This document shows, piece after piece, positions 25,801-33,658 of a stretch of DNA of 64,000 nucleotides. The notes under the pieces are model-generated. The model was not told where the DNA came from. It did not search any database and saw only the letters and a program-made list of their open reading frames with translations. The translations under genes were made by a program, and so were the position numbers. Origin of the DNA: Runella zeae DSM 19591 (lineage in GTDB: Bacteria; Bacteroidota; Bacteroidia; Cytophagales; Spirosomataceae); contig NZ_KE384038.1 of NCBI RefSeq assembly GCF_000423565.1, forward strand, positions 248,001 to 312,000, written 5' to 3'. How positions within the stretch are numbered: position 1 is the stretch's first letter; each line of letters starts with the position of its first letter.

Positions 25801-26916
25801 ATGAAAACGATAGCCTTTCTTCTTCTGCTTTCGCCTTGTGCTTTTGCCCAGCTAACTCAAAATTGGATGATTGGACCTTTCAAGAAAGCCGATGGGCTTA
25901 ATCCTATCCTTACTGCCAATGCTTCTACTACTTTTGAGTGCCCCGTAAGAGGCGAAACAGTAAAATGGGAGGAGAAAGATGTGTTTAATCCCGCCGTGGT
26001 GGTACGTCACAATAAGATTTATATGATTTACCGCGCCGAAGATAAAGTGGGCAAATACGCTGGTACGTCGCGTTTGGGCTTGGCCGTAAGCAGCGATGGC
26101 TTGCATTTTAAACGAATGCCTCAGCCCGTATTTTATCCTGACAACGACTTCATGAAAAAATATGAATGGGAAGGTGGGTGTGAAGACCCTCGCGTGGTAG
26201 AAACAGAAGACGGACGCTACTTCATGACTTATACCTCTTATGATGGCGATAAAGCGCGTCTCTGCGTAGCAAGTTCCGCCGACCTCTTACATTGGCAGAA
26301 GCATGGTTTGGCTTTTGCTAATTTTATCAAGAGTAAACGCGATTTTTGGTCAAAATCTGGCTCAATTGTGTGTCGTAAAGTGGGAAATAGAATGATAGCC
26401 ACCAAAATCAACGGTCAATATTGGATGTATTGGGGCGACCAAGCGCAGCTTTATGCCGCCACTTCCGACGACCTCATCAATTGGTATCCTGTAGTAAAAG
26501 CTTACGATGCGGCTTATCAACCTACCAATGTATCGGATGTAGGATGTATTTCAGTCGCTGCCGTGAGAACTGGCAAACATGATTCACGCTTGCTTGAACC
26601 TGGTCCGCCTGCTATACTAACAAGAAAAGGTATATTGCTGATTTACAATGGTATGAATTACAACACTACCGGCGATGCGACTCTTCCTGAAGGTACCTAC
26701 GCCGCAGGGCAGTTTTTGTTTGAGGCTGACAATCCTCTCCAACTCAAAGACCGTTCGGCCAATTATTTTATCAAGCCCGATAAGCCTTACGAAATCAATG
26801 GGCAAGTAAATCAGGTATGTTTTGTGGAAGGATTGGCTTCCTTACGGGGAAAATGGTTTTTGTACTATGGTACGGCCGATTCTAAGATTGCAGTAGCAGT
26901 AGCTAATCAAAAATAA
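25801..26916 (+). CDS. Exported GH130-family glycosidase/phosphorylase
   Basis: A 371-residue protein starting at 25801 (MKTIAFLLLLSPCAFAQ, a signal peptide); an upstream ATG 45 bp earlier gives a poor leader. The five-bladed propeller of GH130 is supported by VFNPAVVVRHNKIYMIYRAED (about 61-81), WEGGCEDPRVV with catalytic Asp129, and repeated blade motifs such as YAATSDDLINW. Cytoplasmic GH130 members phosphorolyse beta-mannosides. Exported members probably hydrolyse mannosides, since phosphorolysis is of little use outside the cytoplasm. It is followed by a DUF1080 protein, also exported, which could act on the same glycan. Substrate is not readable. Confidence 0.9.
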   Translation: MKTIAFLLLLSPCAFAQLTQNWMIGPFKKADGLNPILTANASTTFECPVRGETVKWEEKDVFNPAVVVRHNKIYMIYRAEDKVGKYAGTSRLGLAVSSDGLHFKRMPQPVFYPDNDFMKKYEWEGGCEDPRVVETEDGRYFMTYTSYDGDKARLCVASSADLLHWQKHGLAFANFIKSKRDFWSKSGSIVCRKVGNRMIATKINGQYWMYWGDQAQLYAATSDDLINWYPVVKAYDAAYQPTNVSDVGCISVAAVRTGKHDSRLLEPGPPAILTRKGILLIYNGMNYNTTGDATLPEGTYAAGQFLFEADNPLQLKDRSANYFIKPDKPYEINGQVNQVCFVEGLASLRGKWFLYYGTADSKIAVAVANQK

Positions 26917-26982
26917 AACTTAGGAAAGTAAATTTATCTAACTCATTCCCTTTTTCGTTAAACTATAACCAATTAATGACAC

Positions 26983-27669
26983 ATGAAAAGTATGCGTTTT
27001 TGGATGAGCCTTGCTCTCACAAGTACTGTTGTTTTTGCGTATGCCGGCCCTGGGCCTTGGAAAAATCTATTTGATGGAAAAACCACCACTGGATGGCATA
27101 GCTATGGCAAAACGGGCGTAAAAGGCTGGATGGTAATGGGTGGCTCTCTCATGACTCACGGCAAATCTGGCGATTTGGTGACTGACGAAGAATTTGAAAA
27201 TTTTGAGCTTGAGTTTGAGTTTAAAATCAAACCTAAAGGCAATAGCGGTGTGATGTACAAAGTAATCGAAGACGCTGCTCATCCGCCGTACTATTCTGGG
27301 CCCGAATATCAGTTGATTGATGATGAAGGTTATCCGCCGTTTAATGACAATGGCAAAATGGTCAAAATCAATGACAAACAAAAAACAGGTGCCAACTATG
27401 ATATGCAGGCTCCGAGTAAGTTTGTGGCCAAACCCGCTGGTGAATGGAACAAAGCCAAAATCTTAGTGAAAGGCAACCATATCGAGCACTGGCTCAACGG
27501 CGTAAAAGTCGTAGAATATGAATACGGAAGTGCGGCATGGAAAGAACAATTGGCAAAAAGCAAATTTACCAAATGGACCTACGCCACTCCACGTGCCAAA
27601 GGTAAAATTGCCCTTCAAGACCACGGCGATGAAGCTTGGTTCAAAAATATGAAAATCAGAAGTTTATAG
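26983..27669 (+). CDS. DUF1080 (3-keto-disaccharide hydrolase-like) exported protein
   Basis: A 228-residue protein with a signal peptide (to about residue 21) and one beta-sandwich domain of the DUF1080/PF06439 type. Marks: NLFDGKTTTGWHSYG, WMVMGGSLMTHGKSGDLVTDEEFENFELEFEFKI, GNSGVMYKV, and the C-terminal KGKIALQDHGDEAWFKNMKIR, a strong family signature. Some members hydrolyse 3-keto-glucosides; others are only binding domains. It lies 66 bp downstream of GH130 on the same strand and is followed by a clear terminator, so it ends the likely ROK-GH130-DUF1080 unit. Confidence 0.92.
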   Translation: MKSMRFWMSLALTSTVVFAYAGPGPWKNLFDGKTTTGWHSYGKTGVKGWMVMGGSLMTHGKSGDLVTDEEFENFELEFEFKIKPKGNSGVMYKVIEDAAHPPYYSGPEYQLIDDEGYPPFNDNGKMVKINDKQKTGANYDMQAPSKFVAKPAGEWNKAKILVKGNHIEHWLNGVKVVEYEYGSAAWKEQLAKSKFTKWTYATPRAKGKIALQDHGDEAWFKNMKIRSL

Positions 27670-27678
27670 CCGATATAT

Positions 27679-27711
27679 AATCTTGGAAAGGTTTGAAGCC
27701 TTTCCAAGATT
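27679..27711 (+). terminator. Terminator after the DUF1080 gene
   Basis: A perfect 13-bp stem, AATCTTGGAAAGG (27679-27691) and CCTTTCCAAGATT (27699-27711), with a 7-nt loop, 9 bp after the stop codon. Confidence 0.82.
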
Positions 27712-27732
27712 TAAGAGAAAAGTTTCAATTCT

Positions 27733-28614
27733 ATGCTCCAGCAATATTTCCTTTATTTGGCCCACGAAAAGCGTCTTAGCCCGCATACTATCACCGCTTA
27801 CACCAAGGATTTAGAGCAATTTGCTGAGTTTTTAGACAAAACTTATCAAATCAAAGAGCTCGAAAAAGCTGACTTTCGTATGATACGGGGCTGGGCCGTG
27901 AGCTTGGTTGAAGCAGAGCTACATCATCGAAGTGTCAATCGAAAATTAGCTACTTTGCGTTCGTTGTATGGGTATCTTTTAAGATGTAAAACTATTAGCA
28001 TTAATCCCATGCTGCGGGTGTCGGCCTTGAAAACCGACAAACCTCTGCCGCAATTTGTGGAAGAGAAAAGCTTGGAATTGTTGTTTGAAGAAATCGCTTT
28101 TAGTGCTGATTTTGAAGGGATTCGTGACAGGGTTGTCTTGGAACTTCTCTATGGGACAGGGATGCGTCTAACAGAATTGTTGACCCTTCGCGATACTGAT
28201 ATTAATTTTTATGACCAAACACTCAAAGTATTGGGGAAGCGCAACAAAGAACGTATCATTCCGATTTATAAAGGATTGGCAGATATTCTAAAAACTTACC
28301 TCGAAGCCAAGCGTTCTTATTTTACAACTCTCTCTACCAATCAGCTCATTATCACTCATAAAGGCGAAGCAGCTTATGCCGTGTTGATTCAGCGAATTGT
28401 AAAAAAATACCTATCAGCCGTTACTTCTTTACAAAAGCGCAGCCCTCACATTCTTCGCCATACTTTTGCGACTCACTTGCTCAACAAAGGAGCTGACCTC
28501 AATTCTATCAAAGATTTGCTCGGCCACAGTAGCTTGGCTGCTACCCAAGTTTACACGCACAATTCTATTGAAAAACTGAAGAAAATCTTCAAACAATCGC
28601 ACCCAAAAGCATAA
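27733..28614 (+). CDS. Tyrosine recombinase XerC/XerD
   Basis: A 293-residue site-specific recombinase of normal Xer length. The N-terminal SAM-like DNA-binding domain spans about 1-85 (LYLAHEKRLSPHTITAYTKDLEQF). The catalytic domain has the full set: Arg145 (GTGMRLTE), Lys169 (GKRNKERIIP), His239 and Arg242 (HILRHTFATH), His265 (LGHSS) and Tyr274 (TQVYTH). Its likely role is resolution of chromosome dimers at dif during cell division. No mobile-element boundaries or att-like repeats flank it, so it looks like a housekeeping recombinase rather than an integrase. XerC and XerD cannot be told apart with confidence here. Confidence 0.93.
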   Translation: MLQQYFLYLAHEKRLSPHTITAYTKDLEQFAEFLDKTYQIKELEKADFRMIRGWAVSLVEAELHHRSVNRKLATLRSLYGYLLRCKTISINPMLRVSALKTDKPLPQFVEEKSLELLFEEIAFSADFEGIRDRVVLELLYGTGMRLTELLTLRDTDINFYDQTLKVLGKRNKERIIPIYKGLADILKTYLEAKRSYFTTLSTNQLIITHKGEAAYAVLIQRIVKKYLSAVTSLQKRSPHILRHTFATHLLNKGADLNSIKDLLGHSSLAATQVYTHNSIEKLKKIFKQSHPKA

Positions 28615-28705
28615 AAGCAAAGCATCGTGCATTTTCTATGCCATGAAATAGAGGAGTTTTGGTGGTTTTAGCACTTTCATAGTGTATTCCCTAAACTCGT
28701 TTTTT

Positions 28706-30022
28706 ATGCTTGCTCCTCCCAAAACTTTCTCCCAAAAACTCCGCTACTTAGGTCCTGGTTTTATTTTGTCAGCTGCGATTGTCGGCTCAGGCGAGTTGAT
28801 TGCTACCACTACTTTGGGAGCCAAAGCCGGTTTTGTGACGTTTTGGGTGATTTTGGTGAGTTGTTTGGTGAAGGTTACCCTTCAACTCGAATTTGGCAAA
28901 AATGCCATTTATACGGGCATCACCACCATGCAATCTATCAATCGTCTGGAAGGTAAGCATTTTGGCAAAGCCCATTGGACGATTTGGGTGTGGTTGTCAC
29001 TGCAAGGACTCAAGCTACTCCAAGTAGGGGGCATCGTGGGGGGAGTAGCGATTGTTCTCCATATGGTATTTCCTATTTTGCCGACAGCGGCGTGGGCAGT
29101 AGTGGCAAGCCTTGTGACCGCAGTGCTAGTATATCAGGGTTATTATAAATCGGTAGAAATGGGCGCCCTTGTGATGATAATGCTCTTTACATGTACCGTT
29201 CTTTTTTCACTAATAGCCCTTCAATTTACGCCCTATGCCATCAGTTGGGAGCAGCTGGCAAGCGGTCTGAGTTTTTCGTTGCCTCCTGCGGCGGTGGCGG
29301 TAGCTTTTGGGGCTTTTGGTATCACGGGTGTAGGTGGCGACGAAATCATGTTTTATAATTATTGGTGTATCGAAAAGGGCTATGCCGCCTATGCAGGCCC
29401 CAACGACGGCACCGAAGAGTGGGCACAACGAGCTAAGGGATGGATACAAGTGATGTATCTGGATGCTGTATGCTCAATGGTTGTTTATACTTTAGTAACG
29501 GCGGCATTTTACTTACTTGGGGCAGCTTTGCTACATGGAAGAGGCGAAATCCCCGAAGGCTACGGCATGGTAGAAACCCTCTCAAGGCTCTTTACGGATA
29601 CGCTTGGTCCTTGGGCTAAAGTCATTTTTTTGATAGGTGCTTTTTTTGTTTTGTACTCTACCCTTTTTACGGCTACTGCTAGTTGGGCAAGGATTTTTGG
29701 GGATGCTTTTGGGCAATTGGGATGGGTGAAATTTAATGATGCAGCTTCCCAAAAAAAAGTGATTGGTGCACTTTCCTGGGCTTTTCCTATCATTTGGTGC
29801 GCTTTGTATCTAATTATCAAAATGCCTGTACTGATGGTATTACTCGGTGGCATCGCTACCTCCATTTTGCTTATTATTGTGGTGTGGGTAGCGATTCAAT
29901 TTCGTTATAAACAATTACCTCGTTCGCTAGAACCTACCGCAGTCTATAATTTCTTTTTTGGGGTAAGCGTAGTATCGATTCTGGCGGTAAGTGCCTACGG
30001 CGTATGGCAAATCGCTAAATAA
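28706..30022 (+). CDS. Nramp-superfamily transporter lacking the DPGN metal motif
   Basis: A 438-residue membrane protein with about 11 helices. The ATG at 28706 (MLAPPKTFSQKLRYLGPG) is chosen; a GTG 24 bp upstream is possible. The opening LGPGFILSAAIVGSGELIATTTLGAKAG follows the Nramp first-helix pattern, but the metal-binding DPGN is replaced by GSGE. In the sixth-helix region the MPH-type motif is replaced by GVGGDEIMFYNYW. This matches Nramp-related proteins whose substrate may differ from Mn/Fe, for example Mg or an organic solute. It converges with the following gene with an 8-bp overlap of coding ends. Confidence 0.82.
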   Translation: MLAPPKTFSQKLRYLGPGFILSAAIVGSGELIATTTLGAKAGFVTFWVILVSCLVKVTLQLEFGKNAIYTGITTMQSINRLEGKHFGKAHWTIWVWLSLQGLKLLQVGGIVGGVAIVLHMVFPILPTAAWAVVASLVTAVLVYQGYYKSVEMGALVMIMLFTCTVLFSLIALQFTPYAISWEQLASGLSFSLPPAAVAVAFGAFGITGVGGDEIMFYNYWCIEKGYAAYAGPNDGTEEWAQRAKGWIQVMYLDAVCSMVVYTLVTAAFYLLGAALLHGRGEIPEGYGMVETLSRLFTDTLGPWAKVIFLIGAFFVLYSTLFTATASWARIFGDAFGQLGWVKFNDAASQKKVIGALSWAFPIIWCALYLIIKMPVLMVLLGGIATSILLIIVVWVAIQFRYKQLPRSLEPTAVYNFFFGVSVVSILAVSAYGVWQIAK

Positions 30023-31199
30023 TGGGGTGACGCTTGAATTCTTTGGTGCGGTCAAACAAATAACGATAAGTGATGTGAGTCTTGTGAGGAGTTCCTCCCA
30101 ATAACTCCGCAAAACGAATCATTTTAGGGTTGAAATCTCCAATCCAATTGAGTTCGAGTTCTCGGTATTGGTAATTGGCGCGCCAGGCCACTTTGGATGA
30201 GGCCAAGGCAATCGCTGATTCTACCCCACGCCCTTGAAACTCAGGAACCACCCCAAAAATGACGCCGAAAGCCTTGTAATTGGTTTTCAGGAGTTTGTGA
30301 TACAAAAACTTTAGTTTACCAATCAAATTTAGCTTTCCGTTGACGTGCTTGAATATTTGATTGAGTTCGGGAAGCATGATAAAAAAAGCGATGGGCGTTC
30401 CTTCATGATAACCAAACCACATTAGTTCTTCGTCTAGGATAGGTTTCATGCGCTGCATGATGCCCCGCGCTTTGTCGGGAGTCATGTCTTCGGCACCTAA
30501 GTTTTTGGCCCAAGCTTTATTGTAAATGACCCTGAAATCTTCGGCGTATTTGTCCAAATGTGCCTTCTCGATGTGTTTAAACTCATACTCAGGCATTTTC
30601 AAAACCCTTTCGGCACGCTCAAAAAAAAGCTGATTTACATTTTTGATAAACCTATCATAATCCATAAACAAGAAAAAAGTCTTCTGCTCAAAATAGGTCT
30701 GAAAACCGTATTTTTCAAAAAAACGCTTGTAGTAGTCAAAATGATACCCCATGCCATAGAGAGGTTCTTTGTCAAATCCATCGGTGAGTAGTCCCCAAAA
30801 GCGATCTCGTTCACCAAAGTTGATAGGGCCGTCCATGGCTTCCATACCACGTTGAGTGAGCCATTGTTTGCAGTTGTCAAAAAGTGCAAAAGCTACTTCC
30901 TCGTCTTCAATACACTCAAAAAAGCCCATCCCGCCAGTAGGCTGTTCGTTGCCTTTATGGATTGTATTTTGGTTGATAAAAGCGGCCACTCTACCGATAG
31001 TTTGCCCCGAATCATCAAGCGCAATCCAACGTATACATTCTCCATACTTGAAGTGTTTATTTTTGGCGGGATTGAAAGTGTCTTCCACATCTTTGTCAAT
31101 GGGGCGTATCCAATAAGGATTTTCTTTATAAAGCCTCACGGGAAGCATCAAAAATTCTCGTTGTCGATGTGGGTCGGTACCTACTTCTACGATTTGCAT
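30015..31199 (-). CDS. GNAT-superfamily acyltransferase-like protein, function unknown
   Basis: A 394-residue protein starting at 31199 (MQIVEVGTDPHRQREFLMLP; an ATG three codons earlier is also possible). It belongs to a large group of bacterial proteins with a GNAT-like C-terminal fold (FAFFIMLPELNQ-type strand, then GVVPEFQGRGVESAIALASS, the acetyl-CoA loop, near residues 315-335), preceded by a conserved N-terminal YKENPYWIRPIDKDVEDTFNPAKNKHF block. Function is unknown for this group. The stop codon (TAG) overlaps the end of the Nramp-like gene by 8 bp in convergent orientation. No terminator separates them. Confidence 0.75.
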   Translation of the reverse strand: MQIVEVGTDPHRQREFLMLPVRLYKENPYWIRPIDKDVEDTFNPAKNKHFKYGECIRWIALDDSGQTIGRVAAFINQNTIHKGNEQPTGGMGFFECIEDEEVAFALFDNCKQWLTQRGMEAMDGPINFGERDRFWGLLTDGFDKEPLYGMGYHFDYYKRFFEKYGFQTYFEQKTFFLFMDYDRFIKNVNQLFFERAERVLKMPEYEFKHIEKAHLDKYAEDFRVIYNKAWAKNLGAEDMTPDKARGIMQRMKPILDEELMWFGYHEGTPIAFFIMLPELNQIFKHVNGKLNLIGKLKFLYHKLLKTNYKAFGVIFGVVPEFQGRGVESAIALASSKVAWRANYQYRELELNWIGDFNPKMIRFAELLGGTPHKTHITYRYLFDRTKEFKRHPII

Positions 31200-31310
31200 A
31201 TCAATCAAATATTGGGTCTTGAGCAGCAGCTCAACAAAAAATGGGCGATGAAAGAGGAGCGAAATTATAGGTTTCTGGGGGATTATGAAGTATTCAGTTT
31301 CATAAAAAAC

Positions 31311-31318
31311 TAACTTTG
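31311..31318 (+). promoter_or_regulatory. -7 box upstream of purN
   Basis: TAACTTTG fits TAnnTTTG and ends 30 bp before the purN ATG. No TTG is present at the expected -33 distance. Confidence 0.35.
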
Positions 31319-31348
31319 TGACTTTACAAGCCCAACATTCTTTCTGTA

Positions 31349-31939
31349 ATGACCAAAAAACGAATTGCCATTTTTGCTTCAGGCTCAGGCTCTAATGCCG
31401 AAAAGATTGCCGAATATTTCACAAATCATCCTACGATTGAAGTAAGTCTGATTCTTTCTAACAATCCTCAAGCGGGGGTAATTGCTCGGGCTCGGAAGTT
31501 TCAGATACCAGTGGTTTTATTTGATCGCAAAACATTTTATGAAACCAATAAAATCACGGAATTGCTTCAAAATCAACATATTGATTTGATTGTACTGGCG
31601 GGTTTTATGATGCTAATTCCAGAAGAAATGGTAAAGGCATTTCCCCAAAAAATGGTCAATATTCATCCTGCTTTGCTTCCCAAATATGGCGGTAAAGGAA
31701 TGTATGGGCATTTTGTACACGAAGCGGTAGTCGCGGCTCACGAAACAGAATCGGGTATTACCATTCATTTTGTAAATGAGCATTATGACGAAGGGGGGAT
31801 TATTTTCCAAGCTTCTTGCCCCGTGGTTTCGGCGGATACTCCAGAAGATGTAGCCCAAAAAGTGCAGGTCTTAGAACACAAGCATTATCCAGCAGTAATA
31901 GAAAAAGCATTGAGTGCGCTAAGTCAACCCGAAGATTAG
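31349..31939 (+). CDS. purN: Phosphoribosylglycinamide formyltransferase
   Basis: PurN transfers a formyl group from 10-formyl-THF to GAR in purine synthesis. The 196-residue length is typical. Motifs: N-terminal phosphate loop IAIFASGSGSNAEKI (6-20), the catalytic block with VNIHPALLPKYGGKGMYG (Asn and His), and a catalytic Asp in NEHYDEGGIIFQ. It stands alone on the plus strand and converges with ompA; a REPIN-like repeat fills the gap behind it. Confidence 0.96.
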   Translation: MTKKRIAIFASGSGSNAEKIAEYFTNHPTIEVSLILSNNPQAGVIARARKFQIPVVLFDRKTFYETNKITELLQNQHIDLIVLAGFMMLIPEEMVKAFPQKMVNIHPALLPKYGGKGMYGHFVHEAVVAAHETESGITIHFVNEHYDEGGIIFQASCPVVSADTPEDVAQKVQVLEHKHYPAVIEKALSALSQPED

Positions 31940-31988
31940 CTAGCAGCATAACAGGCTTAAGATTTACAGCTAAACACTACTTGGGTTT

Positions 31989-32147
31989 GACTTCTCCGAA
32001 GTCCTCGGTACGAAGATAAAAATCTCGTGCTACAAAGGTTAAGCTTCTCCGAAGTTATTTTTTCACAATAGTATATTACTTCTGCTTCGGAGAGGCGTAA
32101 CGTTTGTAGCTAGTTTCCACAAAAAAACAAAGGACTTCGGAGAAGTC
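31989..32147. repeat. REPIN-like dispersed repeat, copy B (head-to-head pair)
   Basis: Left unit (minus strand): AGCTTC-TCC-GAAGTT at 32042-32056 and the perfect GACTTC-TCC-GAAGTC at 31989-32003, with TTTGTAGC between when read on the minus strand. Right unit (plus strand): GCTTC-GGA-GAGGC at 32084-32096, GTTTGTAGC, and GACTTC-GGA-GAAGTC at 32133-32147 followed by AAACC. It sits between the convergent ends of purN and the ompA-type gene. Confidence 0.82.
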
Positions 32148-32184
32148 AAACCTATTCTTATTTTGAGCTTCTGCTTGTCTTATT

Positions 32185-33492
32185 TCACCTCTTCGTAATT
32201 ACCATTTCTACGCGGCGATTTTTTTCGCAAGGGCTAGGTTTACATACCAAACGGGTATCTCCGTATCCTTTGGTCGTAATTCTGATAGGTCTTATTCCTT
32301 TCTTGATAAGGTATTCACGAACAGCATTGACGCGGTCGCGCGAAAGAATGAGGTTTTTGTCGGCATCTCCAATCTTGTCGGTATGTCCTTCAAGCCGGAT
32401 TTCGACAGACTGATTGGCATTCATCCATTCCACTACCCGGTCAAGTTCACGATACGAACTTTCCAATAAATCAGATTTCGTAAGTTCAAAATATAGATTC
32501 TCTAATACGATTGAGTTATTGAGTTTTACGCCATCGTAAGGAGTGGTCGTTGTCGTGACTTTAGGTTCAGGTTGAGGAGTAGGTGGCGGTGGGGTTTTCT
32601 TTACCTTTGGTGTTTTGATTTTTTTCGGTTTGGGCTCTGATTTAGCCCGATTTTTTCTAATGTTTTCTCGATTGTGACTAATAGTGATGGGTAATTTGAG
32701 ATTAAGCATCAGCACATTTTGAGTAATATTGATTCGACTAACACCCACTTCTTGGCTGTTTCTATAAAAAGTACTTTCTGTTTGGAGCAAAGGTGTCAAG
32801 GGGTGATAGTAAGCCAAACTTAGCTCTACACCGCTGTTTTCTCCTATTTGCATCCCAATTTCGGGTACGATGAGCGGCACTCCATCTTTGAGGTTATACG
32901 TTTTGGTTCGGTAGCCTGTGCCACCTTCTAGGTAGCCTCCAGTACGTTCTTCGATTTTTTGACGGCCCTCGGCGGTATTCATATAAAAAAGGTTTGAATA
33001 ATAGCCCGCAACTTGGGCATAAATCCCACTCCAATCTTTCATCCAAGTGCGCCGGACGATAAGGCCTGTTCGTAAATAGTTAAAATTCCAGACGGTAGAA
33101 ACCAAATTATGCCCTTTGTAAGAAAAACTAAAAGGGTGTTCTAATTTGAAAACTTGGCGTTGCCAAGCCGCACTTATTCCTATGGCCCATCGGTTTTCGG
33201 AGCCACGCTCTTTCCAACGATAATAGGTCTCGAATCCCCACAAATTTGTGCGATAATTGCGTGTGTAAACCGTACCGTCGCTTTTGACTAACTCGCCTTG
33301 ATAAGAAGAAACCCCAAAAGCGGGTTTGGGTGCTTCGGTGCCACTGATGAGCCTAACACTGGGAGGTATCACAGCCCCAAGACCATACATAGGTGCTATC
33401 ACCCAATCACGCTGTCGCGTATAGTTTTGAGCAAATGACTGTATCCCAGTTAAAATGACTACGATACTAAGGGCAAATTTTAATAATTTCAT
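32185..33492 (-). CDS. OmpA-family outer-membrane protein
   Basis: A 435-residue exported protein (signal peptide to about residue 22, IQSFAQ). The N-terminal part (about 25-270) is rich in alternating aromatic strands and probably forms a beta barrel or beta domain. A Lys/Pro-rich linker (about 275-305, with TPPPPTPQPEP) leads to a C-terminal OmpA-like peptidoglycan-binding domain: LRLEGHTDKIGDADKNLILSRDR-type motif (here IRLEGHTDKIG), RVNAVREYLIKKGI and a C-terminal NRRVEMVI. It anchors the outer membrane to the cell wall. It converges with purN across the copy B repeat. Confidence 0.92.
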   Translation of the reverse strand: MKLLKFALSIVVILTGIQSFAQNYTRQRDWVIAPMYGLGAVIPPSVRLISGTEAPKPAFGVSSYQGELVKSDGTVYTRNYRTNLWGFETYYRWKERGSENRWAIGISAAWQRQVFKLEHPFSFSYKGHNLVSTVWNFNYLRTGLIVRRTWMKDWSGIYAQVAGYYSNLFYMNTAEGRQKIEERTGGYLEGGTGYRTKTYNLKDGVPLIVPEIGMQIGENSGVELSLAYYHPLTPLLQTESTFYRNSQEVGVSRINITQNVLMLNLKLPITISHNRENIRKNRAKSEPKPKKIKTPKVKKTPPPPTPQPEPKVTTTTTPYDGVKLNNSIVLENLYFELTKSDLLESSYRELDRVVEWMNANQSVEIRLEGHTDKIGDADKNLILSRDRVNAVREYLIKKGIRPIRITTKGYGDTRLVCKPSPCEKNRRVEMVITKR

Positions 33493-33534
33493 ATTTGTCT
33501 GGGCAGAAAGAGAAATATAAAATTACAATACAAA

Positions 33535-33562
33535 AAGCCGCTTGCCAAGTGACAAGCGGCTT
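33535..33562 (-). terminator. Terminator of acyl-CoA dehydrogenase 2
   Basis: A perfect 10-bp stem AAGCCGCTTG (33535-33544) and CAAGCGGCTT (33553-33562) with an 8-nt loop, followed by a T run on the minus strand. It lies about 96 bp past the acyl-CoA dehydrogenase stop. Confidence 0.82.
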
Positions 33563-33658
33563 CCGATACCTCCTACTTATTAAACGGTTGTTAGCCTATA
33601 TTCAAAGACTTGATTAGTGAGCACTTTTAGAGACACTCTTAATTCAAATCCGTGGTAA

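Noticed and set aside
27733-28614. Tyrosine recombinase as sign of an integrated element
   Set aside because: No att-like repeats, phage or conjugation genes flank it, and length and motifs match housekeeping Xer.
30852-31313. A 153-codon plus-strand frame across the GNAT gene start
   Set aside because: Antisense to the conserved N-terminal block of the GNAT-like protein; no matching promoter or motif.
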